DNA of 64,000 nt, from assembly GCF_030389495.1 (NCBI RefSeq), contig NZ_CP127832.1:558001-622000 (forward strand), written 5' to 3'. This stretch comes from Ligilactobacillus cholophilus. GTDB lineage: Bacteria > Bacillota > Bacilli > Lactobacillales > Lactobacillaceae. Shown in pieces: positions 43,978 through 53,180 of this stretch (positions are counted from its first letter, which is position 1; each line of letters begins with the position of its first letter). The position numbers were made by a program, and so were the translations under genes. The notes beneath the pieces were generated by a model that did no database searches, had not been told where the DNA came from, and was given only the letters and a program-made list of their open reading frames with translations.

Positions 43978-45168
43978 ATGTCAGAAAAATATTTATTTAC
44001 TTCAGAATCTGTTTCTGAAGGTCATCCAGATAAAATTGCTGATCAAATTAGTGACGCAATTTTAGATGCAGTTTTAAAACAAGATCCACAAGCACGTGTT
44101 GCCTGTGAAACAACCGTTACAACAGGTCTAGTAATTGTTGTAGGTGAAATGTCAACATCAGCATATGTTGATATCCAAAAAATCGTTCGAAACACAATCA
44201 ACGAAATTGGTTATGTTAACGGTAAATTTGGATTTGACGGAGATTCATGCGCTGTTCTAACTGCAATTGATGAACAATCTCCAGATATTGCTCAAGGGGT
44301 TGATGAATCAATTGAAATGCGCGAAGGTAATTCAGATTCACTTGATCAAATTGGAGCAGGAGATCAAGGTATGATGTTTGGATATGCAATTAATGAAACT
44401 CCAGAGTTAATGCCTATGCCTATTATGCTTAGTCATAAATTAATGCGAAAATTGGCACAATTACGTAAAGATAAGACATTAGACTACTTAGGCCCAGATG
44501 CAAAAGCTCAAGTAACTGTCGAATACGACGAAAATCATAAAGTAGATCGTGTTGATACTGTAGTACTATCAACTCAACATTTACCTGAAGTTTCACTAGA
44601 CCAAATTCGCAAAGATGTGATTGAAAAGGTAATAAAGAAGGTAATTCCTAATGAATTACTAGATGATAAAACTAAAATCTTTGTTAACCCAACTGGTCGT
44701 TTTGTAATTGGAGGACCACATGGGGATTCTGGATTGACAGGTCGTAAAATCATCGTAGATACATATGGTGGTGCAGCCCATCATGGTGGTGGTGCATTTT
44801 CTGGAAAAGATGCTACTAAAGTAGATCGTTCAGCAAGTTATGCAGCACGATATATTGCTAAAAATATTGTTGCAGCTAAATTAGCTGACGAAGTTGAAGT
44901 TCAAATTGCTTATGCTATTGGTGTTGCTGAACCAGTTTCAATTTCTGTAAATACATTTGGCACAGGAAAAGTAAGTGAAAACAAACTTGCTGAAGCTATT
45001 CGTAAAGTATTTGATTTACGTCCAGCAGGCATAATTAAAATGCTTGATTTACGTCGGCCAATTTATAAGCAAACTGCCGCATATGGTGCTTTTGGACGCG
45101 ATGATTTAGATTTACCATGGGAAAAAACAGACAAAGTTGATGAATTAAAAAAATCATTAAATGACTAA
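43978..45168 (+). CDS. metK: S-adenosylmethionine synthetase
   Basis: Makes SAM from methionine and ATP. 396 residues, starting '[23 protein letters not shown]' with the catalytic His. Further landmarks are '[12 protein letters not shown]' (about 118-129) and '[15 protein letters not shown]' (the second signature). The frame is open from an ATG 15 bases upstream that overlaps the riboswitch's ribosome site; the ATG at 43978 is seven bases behind GGGGG and matches other MetK proteins. Regulated by the SMK box. Confidence 0.98.
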   Translation: MSEKYLFTSESVSEGHPDKIADQISDAILDAVLKQDPQARVACETTVTTGLVIVVGEMSTSAYVDIQKIVRNTINEIGYVNGKFGFDGDSCAVLTAIDEQSPDIAQGVDESIEMREGNSDSLDQIGAGDQGMMFGYAINETPELMPMPIMLSHKLMRKLAQLRKDKTLDYLGPDAKAQVTVEYDENHKVDRVDTVVLSTQHLPEVSLDQIRKDVIEKVIKKVIPNELLDDKTKIFVNPTGRFVIGGPHGDSGLTGRKIIVDTYGGAAHHGGGAFSGKDATKVDRSASYAARYIAKNIVAAKLADEVEVQIAYAIGVAEPVSISVNTFGTGKVSENKLAEAIRKVFDLRPAGIIKMLDLRRPIYKQTAAYGAFGRDDLDLPWEKTDKVDELKKSLND

Positions 45169-45173
45169 TTCAA

Positions 45174-45202
45174 TTGACAAAGAATTTTTGCAATAGTAGA
45201 AT
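45174..45202 (+). promoter_or_regulatory. promoter of the uracil permease gene
   Basis: TTGACA and TAGAAT with a 17-bp spacer, directly before the PyrR leader. Confidence 0.85.
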
Positions 45203-45203
45203 A

Positions 45204-45264
45204 GTCCGTAGAATTTAAAAGTCCTTTAATTTGGTCCCGTGAGACCACAAAAGACATGTACGGA
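45204..45264 (+). promoter_or_regulatory. PyrR-binding RNA leader
   Basis: Stem arms TCCGTA/TACGGA enclose the PyrR anti-antiterminator loop 'GGTCCCGTGAGACC', which matches the PyrR consensus (UCCNGNGAGR). With UMP bound, PyrR stabilises this stem and lets the downstream terminator form. Confidence 0.88.
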
Positions 45265-45295
45265 AATACTATAATAGTTTTAGTATAACTAAGTA

Positions 45296-45342
45296 ATAGC
45301 CTTTTGGGTGTCTCCGAGCGCCTAAAAGGCTATTTTTTTAGA
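45296..45342 (+). terminator. PyrR-controlled attenuator terminator
   Basis: TAGCCTTTTGGGTG and CGCCTAAAAGGCTA (two G-T pairs) with TTTTTTT behind. Confidence 0.88.
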
Positions 45343-45355
45343 AGGAGGTAAATAT

Positions 45356-46651
45356 ATGTCGAAAAAGAAACACGACGTTGTTCTTGACGTTGATGAATGT
45401 CCTAAACCTGGACAATGGATTGGATTGTCAATCCAACATATGTTTTCGATGTTTGGGTCAACTGTTTTAGTTCCTATTTTAGTAGGATTAAATCCTGGAA
45501 TTGCTTTATTCAGTTCAGGTGTAGGTACTTTAATGTACATCTTAATTACAAAAGGTAAAATTCCAGCATATATGGGATCAAGTTTTTCATTTATTGTTCC
45601 AATGTTAGCATTAATGAAAACAGTAGGGTATCCTGGAATTGCACAAGGAACTATTGCTGTTGGGTGCGTTTACTTAATTGTTTCATTAATCGTAAGTAAA
45701 ATAGGATCTGATTGGATCGATAAGGTATTACCACCAATTGTTGTTGGACCAATTATCATGGTTATTGGATTATCACTTGCAGGTACTGCAGCAAAAGATG
45801 CAACTATTAATGCTAATGGAAATTATGATTTACGTTTTTTCCTTGTAGCATTATTAACTTTAATGGTTACAATTTTCTTTAACATGTACCTTAAAGGCTT
45901 CATGGGTCTTATTCCAATTTTGTTAGGTATTGTTTTCGGATATGGAATTGCATGCATGTTTGGATTAATAGATTTTGCTCCAATCATCAAAGCACCATGG
46001 TTTAGTTTGCCAGATTTTCAAATTCCGTTCCTTAATTACAAACCACACTTATACTGGGGCGCAATATTGAGTATGGCACCAATTGCTTTTGTAACAATGA
46101 CAGAACATATGGGTCATATTATGGTATTAAATGAATTAACAGATCGTAACTTTTTTAAAGATCCTGGATTAAATCATACATTAGCTGGTGATGGAACAGC
46201 ATCAATTATTGCCGGTTTAGTTGGTGGACCACCTGTAACGAGTTATGGAGAAAATATTGGTGTTTTAGCTATTACAAAAGTACATAGTGTTTATGTATTA
46301 GGTGGTGCAGCACTTTTTGCTATTTTATTTAGTTTTGTAGGTAAACTTAGTGCATTAATTGAATCAATTCCTAATCCAGTTATTGGTGGAATTTCATTCT
46401 TATTATTTGGTGTAATTGCATCAAATGGATTAAAAGTACTCATTGACAATAAAGTAAACTTAGAGAAAAAACGTAATTTAATGATTGCTTCTACAATATT
46501 AGTTATTGGTATTGGAGACGCATACTTAAAATTAGGTCAATATGAATTCTCTGGACTTGCTGTTGCTGCTGTAATTGGTATTATTTTAAATTTAGTATTA
46601 CCTCAAGATGCCAACAGTGAAAAAGAAGTTCACGAAAAAGTTAATAAATAA
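45356..46651 (+). CDS. uraA: uracil permease (NCS2 family)
   Basis: A 431-residue uracil:proton symporter with about 14 membrane segments. Landmarks: 'QHMFSMFGSTVLVPIL' at the N terminus, 'MAPIAFVTMTEHMGHI' (Glu/His region near about 240 that binds uracil in E. coli UraA) and 'GPPVTSYGENIG'. It is the only gene behind the PyrR leader, so pyrimidine level controls it by attenuation. Ribosome site AGAAGGAGG. The synonym pyrP is used in some lactic acid bacteria. Confidence 0.94.
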   Translation: MSKKKHDVVLDVDECPKPGQWIGLSIQHMFSMFGSTVLVPILVGLNPGIALFSSGVGTLMYILITKGKIPAYMGSSFSFIVPMLALMKTVGYPGIAQGTIAVGCVYLIVSLIVSKIGSDWIDKVLPPIVVGPIIMVIGLSLAGTAAKDATINANGNYDLRFFLVALLTLMVTIFFNMYLKGFMGLIPILLGIVFGYGIACMFGLIDFAPIIKAPWFSLPDFQIPFLNYKPHLYWGAILSMAPIAFVTMTEHMGHIMVLNELTDRNFFKDPGLNHTLAGDGTASIIAGLVGGPPVTSYGENIGVLAITKVHSVYVLGGAALFAILFSFVGKLSALIESIPNPVIGGISFLLFGVIASNGLKVLIDNKVNLEKKRNLMIASTILVIGIGDAYLKLGQYEFSGLAVAAVIGIILNLVLPQDANSEKEVHEKVNK

Positions 46652-46707
46652 ATACATTTTATGCAACAAAAATTAAATTTGCTATTATATAAACGAATTA
46701 TCGTTTT

Positions 46708-46740
46708 TTAATAATTGGTAGTATCCAATTATTAAAAATT
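46708..46740 (+). terminator. hairpin after the uracil permease gene
   Basis: TTAATAATTGG-tagtat-CCAATTATTAA: perfect 11-bp stem with a weak A/T tail. Confidence 0.55.
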
Positions 46741-46898
46741 ATAGGTTATTTTAATTTATTAATCAGGATAAACAAACAATGTATATTTTTTTTTAATCAA
46801 TGTTAATTTTTGTGTTGCAAAGTGATTGTTTATTGAGTAAAATGTAGATAATTAAGTTGCAAAGATTATTTGCAGCAAAAAGTAGAGGAGGAGACATT

Positions 46899-48125
46899 CT
46901 GTATCTCGCAATTAATATTATTGGTCTTTTAGTATTCTTACTAATCGGTTGGTTATTCTCAAAAGACCGCAAGCACATCGACTGGAAAGCCATTATTATT
47001 ATGGTTGTATTCAACTTATTAATGGCTGTATTTTTAACAAAGGTTCCTGTTGGTCGGGAAATCATTAAAATCCTTGCAGATGGATTTAATGGCCTTGTTG
47101 AAGTTGCATACAAAGGAATTGCATTCTGTATTCCAAGTATGGTAAATGTTAAGAGCATGGACTTTTTCGTAAGTGCATTGCTTCCAATTTTACTTATCGT
47201 TCCATTATTTGATATTTTAACTTATATTGGATTCCTTCCATGGGTTATCAAATGGACTGGTAAAATCTTATCATTTATTACACGTCAACCTAAGTTTGAA
47301 TCATTCTTCGCTGTTGAAATGATGTTCTTAGGTAACACTGAAGCATTAGCTGTTTCAACATTACAATTGAAACAAATGAAAGCAGCTCGTAACGTTACAT
47401 TAGCTATGATGTCAATGAGTTGTGTTACTGCATCAATTTTAGGCTCATACATGCAAATGATGCCTGCACAATACATTTTAACTGCTGTTCCTATTAACGT
47501 TATCAATGCTTTGATTGTAAGTTCAATGCTTAACCCTGTTGATGTAACAAAAGAAGAAGATACAATTGCTACAATGAATGGTACTGCTGCCAAAGAATCT
47601 GGCGATATTGAATCAGATGGAAAGAAAGAACCTTTCTTCTCATTCTTAGGTGATTCAATTTTAGGTGCTGGTCGTTTGATCTTAATTATTGCTGCTAACG
47701 TTATTACATTCGTTGCTCTAGCTGCTTTAATTGATAAACTCTTAGCATCAGTTCACTTATGGTCAATGGAAAAGATTCTAGGTTACATCATGTATCCATT
47801 TGCATGGTTAATGGGTATGGATCCAAGCAGTGCACTTAAGTTAGGTCAATACATGGGTACAAAATTAATTACAAATGAATTTGTTGTTATGGGTAATGTT
47901 TCACCTATCATCCATTCATTTGCACCTCACTTTAAGGCTGTATTAACTGTATTCTTAACATCATTTGCTAACCTTTCAACAGTTGGTATGATCATTGGAT
48001 GTTTCAAGGGTATCGTAAGCAAAGAAAAGAACGATGTAATTTCTAAGAATGTTGGATACATGTTATTATCTGGTATCTTAGTTTCATTGCTTTCAGCTGC
48101 AATGGTTGGTTTATTCGTTTGGTAA
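46899..48125 (+). CDS. nupC: concentrative nucleoside transporter (NupC/CNT), CTG start
   Basis: A 408-residue sodium- or proton-coupled nucleoside importer with the conserved 'FLGNTEALAVSTLQLKQMKAARN' region and 'AFPAP'-type C-terminal helices replaced by 'HSFAPHFKAVLTVFLTSFANLSTVGMI'. The N terminus expected from relatives, 'MYLAINIIGLLVFLLIGWLFS', begins at a CTG codon seven bases behind a perfect AGGAGG. ATG, GTG and TTG are absent there; the only TTG in frame lies 14 codons earlier with no ribosome site. ATT one codon upstream is a poorer choice. Confidence 0.9.
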   Translation: MYLAINIIGLLVFLLIGWLFSKDRKHIDWKAIIIMVVFNLLMAVFLTKVPVGREIIKILADGFNGLVEVAYKGIAFCIPSMVNVKSMDFFVSALLPILLIVPLFDILTYIGFLPWVIKWTGKILSFITRQPKFESFFAVEMMFLGNTEALAVSTLQLKQMKAARNVTLAMMSMSCVTASILGSYMQMMPAQYILTAVPINVINALIVSSMLNPVDVTKEEDTIATMNGTAAKESGDIESDGKKEPFFSFLGDSILGAGRLILIIAANVITFVALAALIDKLLASVHLWSMEKILGYIMYPFAWLMGMDPSSALKLGQYMGTKLITNEFVVMGNVSPIIHSFAPHFKAVLTVFLTSFANLSTVGMIIGCFKGIVSKEKNDVISKNVGYMLLSGILVSLLSAAMVGLFVW

Positions 48126-48143
48126 ATCAATAATTACTTATAT

Positions 48144-48178
48144 AAAAAGACTGAACAAATTATGTTCAGTCTTTTTTA
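48144..48178 (+). terminator. terminator after nupC
   Basis: AAAAAGACTGAACA-aatta-TGTTCAGTCTTTTTT. Confidence 0.9.
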
Positions 48179-48255
48179 TTTTATAACTTAATTTTGATCC
48201 TTATTTTTGATATAATATTAGTTCGTGTGAGAATTTAAAGAGAGGAGAATTTTCA

Positions 48256-49635
48256 TTGAATAAAAAAACTATGGGATCAATTATTGCAACTGGAATTTTA
48301 TCATTTGCTGGAATTGTGGTTGAAACAGCAATGAACGTTGCATTTCCAACTTTGATGAGTGAATTTCATGTATCTGTTGCCTTAGTTCAATGGCTTACAA
48401 CAGGATACTTACTTGTACTTTCTCTTATCATACCAACATCGTCATTTTTAAAACGAAGCTTTCCTACTAAAAATCTATTTATTATTTCAAATGTATTTTT
48501 TATTTCAGGAACTCTATTAGCAATGTTAGCATGTAATTTTTGGATGATTTTAATTGGTCGTTTAATTCAAGGTGTAGGAACTGGAATTGCCTTACCATTG
48601 ATGTTTAATATCATTGTAGAACGGGTACATCCATCGAAAATTGGAACAGTTATGGGATTTGCTAATTTAATTATTGCATTTGCACCTGCAATTGGACCAA
48701 CAATGGGAGGATACATTGTAAAAACATTTGGTTGGCGAGATATCTTTCTTGTACTATTACCATTATTAGTTATTTCATTTCTTATCGGGATTAAATCAAT
48801 TGAACAAATTTCTAAAATTGAACATTTGAAATTTAATTGGATTAATTGGATAGCATTAGCTATCACATTTAGTTGTATTATTTTTGCTACTAATGATGCA
48901 TCTGATTACGGCTGGCTAAGTATACACGTTTTAGCATTAATTTGTATTAGTATAATTAGCATTGTATTCTTTTATTTTCATTCAAAAAAAGATTTACAGC
49001 CATTAATTCGTGTAAATGTTTTTTCAAATTTACGTTTTGATTTAAGTACAATTGCTTTAATGATTTCTCAATTTAGTATTTTAGGAGTTAGTCTTTTAAT
49101 TCCTAACTTTGCTCAATTAGTTTTGCATAAAAATGCATTTGTAGCTGGTTTCTTATTGTTACCGGGAACAACACTTGGAATCGTTATGTCTTTACTTGGT
49201 GGTAAAGCATTAGATTATTATGGTGCTAAAAAACCTATTTTATTTGGATTTGGAGCATACGCAATTGCAATGCTTTTACTTACAGTATTTTTACCAAATA
49301 TTAATACTGGACTAATTATCATTTTCTTTGCAATTGCTGTTATCGGTCAAGCTTTCAGTTCTGGAAATACATTGACTAATGGTTTGCAACAATTACCTAA
49401 TGATTTAAATACTGATGGTAATGCTGTATTAAATACAGTACAACAATTAGCAGGTGCATTAGGAACATCTATCGTTGCTACAATTGTTGCTAATGCACAA
49501 AACGCAAAAAACGTAAGTATGCAAATGGGAACATTAAATGGAGCTAGATCCGCTTTTGGGCTTTTATTTATTTTACAGATTATTGCAATTATTCTAAACA
49601 TCATTATTTTTAGAAATAAAAATAATAAAGCATAA
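48256..49635 (+). CDS. MFS drug exporter, DHA2 (EmrB/QacA) type
   Basis: A 459-residue, 14-helix major facilitator protein. The N terminus has 'MNVAFPTLMSEFHVS...LVQWLTTGYLL', and the fifth-helix antiporter motif C is seen in 'AFAPAIGPTMGGYI' (about 135-150), typical of proton-driven exporters. Substrates cannot be predicted. The start is TTG behind AGAGGAG. No regulator lies beside it; the next gene is xerS. Confidence 0.9.
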   Translation: MNKKTMGSIIATGILSFAGIVVETAMNVAFPTLMSEFHVSVALVQWLTTGYLLVLSLIIPTSSFLKRSFPTKNLFIISNVFFISGTLLAMLACNFWMILIGRLIQGVGTGIALPLMFNIIVERVHPSKIGTVMGFANLIIAFAPAIGPTMGGYIVKTFGWRDIFLVLLPLLVISFLIGIKSIEQISKIEHLKFNWINWIALAITFSCIIFATNDASDYGWLSIHVLALICISIISIVFFYFHSKKDLQPLIRVNVFSNLRFDLSTIALMISQFSILGVSLLIPNFAQLVLHKNAFVAGFLLLPGTTLGIVMSLLGGKALDYYGAKKPILFGFGAYAIAMLLLTVFLPNINTGLIIIFFAIAVIGQAFSSGNTLTNGLQQLPNDLNTDGNAVLNTVQQLAGALGTSIVATIVANAQNAKNVSMQMGTLNGARSAFGLLFILQIIAIILNIIIFRNKNNKA

Positions 49636-49641
49636 TTTTTT

Positions 49642-49670
49642 AGTCATAACGTTTGTTATGACTTTTTATT
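49642..49670 (+). terminator. terminator after the MFS gene
   Basis: AGTCATAAC-gttt-GTTATGACT followed by TTTTATTT. Confidence 0.85.
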
Positions 49671-49686
49671 TAATCCTATTTTTTAA

Positions 49687-49806
49687 ATAAAAAGAACTAA
49701 TTCAAATAAGAAATCTTCATCTAAAAAAGATAAAGACGATAAAAAAATTGTTGTTAAATTAAATGCAACAACTGGTGATAAAATTTCTGTAAAAACTGAT
49801 GATTAA
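49687..49806 (+). pseudogene. orphan 3' gene fragment
   Basis: A 39-codon open stretch with no start, ending in TAA: 'NSNKKSSSKKDKDDKKIVVK' and then 'LNATTGDKISVKTDD'. The Lys/Ser/Asp-rich linker resembles the end of a surface or ribosome-associated protein, but nothing can be named. It lies between two terminators, which supports a relic. Nothing else is seen from here to the dif-like site apart from the next terminator. Confidence 0.35.
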
Positions 49807-49828
49807 TTAATTTTATTATATAATTTAT

Positions 49829-49860
49829 GCAACTTTATTAATATGTAAAGTTGCTTTTTT
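49829..49860 (+). terminator. terminator-like hairpin
   Basis: GCAACTTTA-ttaatatg-TAAAGTTGC followed by TTTTTT. It belongs to the fragment upstream. Confidence 0.75.
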
Positions 49861-49979
49861 ATTAATTAAAATTTTATTGCATGATAAAATATAATAAAGC
49901 ATGTATAATGAATAAATTAGAAAAATGATTATGTAATAAATTATATAATAAATAGTAATGATATTTTTTATCGTTATAC

Positions 49980-50010
49980 GTCGGTCATTAAAACTATAAT
50001 TTTAATAACA
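49980..50010 (+). other. candidate dif-SL-like XerS recombination site
   Basis: Inverted arms ATTAAAA and TTTTAAT (49987-50006) surround a 6-base centre CTATAA. From memory, the streptococcal/lactococcal dif-SL site has the same central part, AAACTATAATTTT, and lies just upstream of xerS; here it is about 65 bp upstream of the xerS start. Inference from pattern, position and the gene-strand switch nearby. Confidence 0.6.
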
Positions 50011-50071
50011 GGTTAAATTTTATAATTTTAACACTCCTCTTATATATTTATATATCTAGAAAGGAATTTTT

Positions 50072-51124
50072 ATGGACAGTGATCGTTATTTACCACTAAT
50101 TCAAAATGAATTAAAAAATCTGCCATCATACATTCAAGATTTTTACTTGCAAACCAATCATTCAATTACAACGATTTATCAATATCTAACTGAATTTCGA
50201 AGATTTTTTAGTTGGCTAAGAGATTCTGGAATTGCTAAAGTTGAAAAGAATTCTGAAATTCCAATTGAAGTACTTGCTGAATTACGTAGAAGAGACATAA
50301 TTCTATATATAGATTATTTAAAACATACAAAAAATAAGCAAAATCGTGTAAATTCGCCAACATCTATTAACCGATCAATCAATGCTTTAAGATCGTTATT
50401 TAAATTTTTAACTGTTACAGCAGATACAATTGACGGGAAACCTTATTTTACCAACAATGTAATGCTGAAGATTGACTCTTTAAACACAACTGAAACATTA
50501 AACTATCGTGCTCATAATTTAGAGGCTCATATGTATACTGGTGATCGTAAATATGACTTTATTGGATTTATAGAACATGAATATGAAAAAAATTGCGATC
50601 CACGTGCACTATCTGCTTTTAAACGAAATAAAGAACGAGATATATGCATAGCAGCAATCATTTTAGGCACAGGAATACGTGTTTCTGAAACTGCTAATAT
50701 AAATGTATCAGATGTTCATCTAGATGATGCCATTTTAGATGTTACTCGTAAAGGTGGAGAGCGAGATTCTGTACCAATTGCGCCTTGGACAATGCCATAT
50801 ATTATTAAATACAGTGAAATACGAAAAGAAAGATATAATCCACCCAAAGAACAAAAAGCATTTTTTGTAACTGAATATCATGGATCAATCCGAAGAATTA
50901 CATATAATTCAATTGAAAAATTAATTAAAAAATATTCAAAAGCATTTGGCCACCCTCTTACTCCTCACAAATTAAGACATACGTTGGCTTCAGAATTATA
51001 TGAAATCACAAAAGATCAAGTATTAGTTTCGCAACAGCTAGGTCAAAAAGGAACATCTGCTACTGATTTATATACACACGTAAATCAGGAAGCGCAAAAA
51101 GATGCTCTCCGTAAGCTTAAATAA
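50072..51124 (+). CDS. xerS: tyrosine recombinase XerS
   Basis: A 350-residue site-specific tyrosine recombinase, matching streptococcal XerS in length and N-terminal layout ('TTIYQYLTEFRRFFSWLRDSGI'). Catalytic residues: Arg in 'GTGIRVSE', Lys in 'TRKGGERDS', His-x-x-Arg-His in 'TPHKLRHTLAS' and the nucleophile Tyr in 'ATDLYTHV'. XerS resolves chromosome dimers at dif-SL with a single recombinase, in place of XerC/XerD. Ribosome site AGAAAGG. A dif-like sequence is just upstream. Confidence 0.92.
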   Translation: MDSDRYLPLIQNELKNLPSYIQDFYLQTNHSITTIYQYLTEFRRFFSWLRDSGIAKVEKNSEIPIEVLAELRRRDIILYIDYLKHTKNKQNRVNSPTSINRSINALRSLFKFLTVTADTIDGKPYFTNNVMLKIDSLNTTETLNYRAHNLEAHMYTGDRKYDFIGFIEHEYEKNCDPRALSAFKRNKERDICIAAIILGTGIRVSETANINVSDVHLDDAILDVTRKGGERDSVPIAPWTMPYIIKYSEIRKERYNPPKEQKAFFVTEYHGSIRRITYNSIEKLIKKYSKAFGHPLTPHKLRHTLASELYEITKDQVLVSQQLGQKGTSATDLYTHVNQEAQKDALRKLK

Positions 51125-51133
51125 TCGCATAAC

Positions 51134-51168
51134 AAAAAGTCGTAATCAATATATGATTACGACTTTTT
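51134..51168. terminator. bidirectional terminator between xerS and lepB
   Basis: AAAAAGTCGTAATCA / TGATTACGACTTTTT: perfect 14-15 bp stem with A and T runs on the two sides. Confidence 0.92.
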
Positions 51169-51201
51169 ACATTTTAAAAGCTATCGGCTGGCTTGAAATA
51201 A

Positions 51202-51789
51202 CTAGTTTGCGGGTTCATAACTATTTATCAATTTGTAATTTTTACTCCAGAAAGGAGCTTTGGCAACTCCAATCACTTTATCTTTTGGCACAAAGCCATA
51301 ATAACGGCTATCGTTTGAATTACTTCTATTATCACCTAATACAAAATATGAATCTTTAGGAACTTTAAAAGATTTTCCAGTTCCTAATGTAATTCCTTTT
51401 GCAGGAGGCAATAGAAGTGTTAATGTCCCACTTGTTCTTTGTTCTTTTGAAATATAATTTTGGGGTTGATATTTACCATTAACATATAAATCCCCATTAT
51501 TTTTATATTCAATAGTATCTCCAGGCATTCCAATTACACGTTTTACATATTTAGTGTTTTTTTGAACGTTTGGATTATTATCATCAACACCGTATGCATT
51601 AAAAACTATAACAGAATCTTCTCTTACCTTACCTAATTTCCAAACTAGTACGCGTTCATTATTTTGTAAGTTAGGATACATTGAAGTCCCATCTACTTTT
51701 ACAAATTGAAATACAAAGGCGAGAAGAAAAGCTGCAATTGCCAATCCTGTTGCTATTGGCACAATAATATTTTTAAAAAATGATGACAC
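51202..51789 (-). CDS. lepB: signal peptidase I
   Basis: A membrane-bound serine protease that removes signal peptides from exported proteins. 195 residues with one N-terminal anchor helix. The catalytic Ser is in 'VDGTSMYPNL' (about 36) and the Lys in 'KYVKRVIGMPGD' (about 84); 'FVLGDNRSNSNDSR' is the third signature. The start is GTG with GGGG some 11 bases before it. The next gene upstream on the same strand is a small membrane protein 16 bp away, so they may share a transcript. Confidence 0.95.
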   Translation of the reverse strand: MSSFFKNIIVPIATGLAIAAFLLAFVFQFVKVDGTSMYPNLQNNERVLVWKLGKVREDSVIVFNAYGVDDNNPNVQKNTKYVKRVIGMPGDTIEYKNNGDLYVNGKYQPQNYISKEQRTSGTLTLLLPPAKGITLGTGKSFKVPKDSYFVLGDNRSNSNDSRYYGFVPKDKVIGVAKAPFWSKNYKLINSYEPAN

Positions 51790-51804
51790 GTTAATTAACC
51801 CCTA

Positions 51805-52203
51805 TCAAATCTTATTTTTAAGTTCTGATTTTTCTGATTTATTTATGTAATATATATATGTTCCAAACAATATTAAAAAAACCATCTCAATAATAATAGT
51901 GATATGATTTTTAATATGCATAAAAGGCATAAATATACTTACAGTACTAAAAAACACCCGTAATTTAAATCTTGGTATGCGAAATTCAACTAAATTAGCA
52001 ATAAGCGCAATACATCCTAATATCACTAATAATAGAGCCATCAAAATGACCCAATCAAAAATGAATTTATGACTATCTGCAACCATTTCTGCTTTTGCAT
52101 ACCCTTTTACTTTTAAAACCTGAACTAACCCGTAATAAGTCATTTGACCGCATATGTATAATATTCCAATAATGCCGATTAAATAATTTAAAACTTTCGC
52201 CAC
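51805..52203 (-). CDS. hypothetical membrane protein
   Basis: A 132-residue protein with four membrane helices (about 5-24, 48-70, 80-95 and 100-120) and a short basic C terminus ('YINKSEKSELKNKI'). I recognise no family. It has a GTG start behind AAAGAGG. It lies between lepB and a TIM-barrel gene on the same strand. Whether it is linked to secretion through lepB is unknown. Confidence 0.75.
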   Translation of the reverse strand: MAKVLNYLIGIIGILYICGQMTYYGLVQVLKVKGYAKAEMVADSHKFIFDWVILMALLLVILGCIALIANLVEFRIPRFKLRVFFSTVSIFMPFMHIKNHITIIIEMVFLILFGTYIYYINKSEKSELKNKI

Positions 52204-52256
52204 AATTTTACCTCTTTTATGCTAATAAAATTTCTAGCTTGACAAAATATCAGATT

Positions 52257-53090
52257 TTAATTACTAATTTCATTTGCAAGATTAACCAAATAATTATGAC
52301 TTTTTATTTGTTCATTTGCGTTTGTTGGATCTGCTAAATTAATTTCATAAATACAAGTTGCTTTCGAATTTTGATCTAACAACGGAAGTACACGTTTCCA
52401 ATCTATTTTACCTTCCCCAAGAATTAGACTATCGTGCTTAATTCCCATTGAATCAACTAAATGATAATGAACAGTTGCATCCATTAAATGTTTCATTGAT
52501 GCTATCAACATCTCATTGCTACCATGTTCAGCAATAAAACAATGAGATGTATCAAAAGCTAAACGATAATTATGTGACAAAATCTCATTTTCATCTTTAG
52601 GATTACCAAAACTAAAAATAGGAGAAATTGTATTTTCAAACATAATATGATTTTTACCTAGTTCACTAAAATGATCCATTCTTGTAAATGCTGCTTCTCT
52701 AGCATCTTCAAAAGATGGATACATCGCAATATATTTTGGTGTTTGACGTAAATATGCACCATGAACTAATACCTGAACATTCAAGTCAAATGCAATTTGT
52801 AATAAATCAATTGTACTTTGCTCTATAAATGAATATAATTCTGGACAATTTTTTTCTGGAGCAATTAATTCAGTAAATATATCGTGATGAAAGCGCATTG
52901 GATGATGTAAAATAATTTTTTTAATAGCATTATCTTGAATAAACCCAATCGCATTACGTAAATTTTTTAAACCATCTTTTGTAAAATCACTCTCTTGTGT
53001 AAAAAATTCAAATACATCCGGATGATACTGTAAACGATCCATATATTGGCTTTTATCAGCACTTCCCTTTAGACCTAACATAACTTGCAT
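52257..53090 (-). CDS. sugar phosphate isomerase/epimerase-like TIM-barrel protein
   Basis: A 277-residue AP-endonuclease-2-like (TIM barrel) protein, the fold shared by endonuclease IV and sugar isomerases. Metal-ligand candidates along the barrel: 'ILHHPMRFH', 'VLVHGAY', 'MFENTIS', 'AFDTSHC', 'YHLVDSMGIKHDSLILGEGKIDW' split by its conserved His/Asp residues. The last block is typical of sugar isomerase members. Substrate unknown. It is one of the last genes before the degV-marR group on the same strand. Confidence 0.82.
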   Translation of the reverse strand: MQVMLGLKGSADKSQYMDRLQYHPDVFEFFTQESDFTKDGLKNLRNAIGFIQDNAIKKIILHHPMRFHHDIFTELIAPEKNCPELYSFIEQSTIDLLQIAFDLNVQVLVHGAYLRQTPKYIAMYPSFEDAREAAFTRMDHFSELGKNHIMFENTISPIFSFGNPKDENEILSHNYRLAFDTSHCFIAEHGSNEMLIASMKHLMDATVHYHLVDSMGIKHDSLILGEGKIDWKRVLPLLDQNSKATCIYEINLADPTNANEQIKSHNYLVNLANEISN

Positions 53091-53180
53091 ATCATTTCAC
53101 CCACTTTCGCCAACTTCTATACTAGTATTATTTTCTCATAAAAGTTATAAGAAAGTGATTATTTTGCATTAACTAATTTT

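Noticed and set aside
50072-51124. Integrase of a mobile element
   Set aside because: The protein matches XerS over its length, and no excisionase, phage or transfer genes lie nearby.
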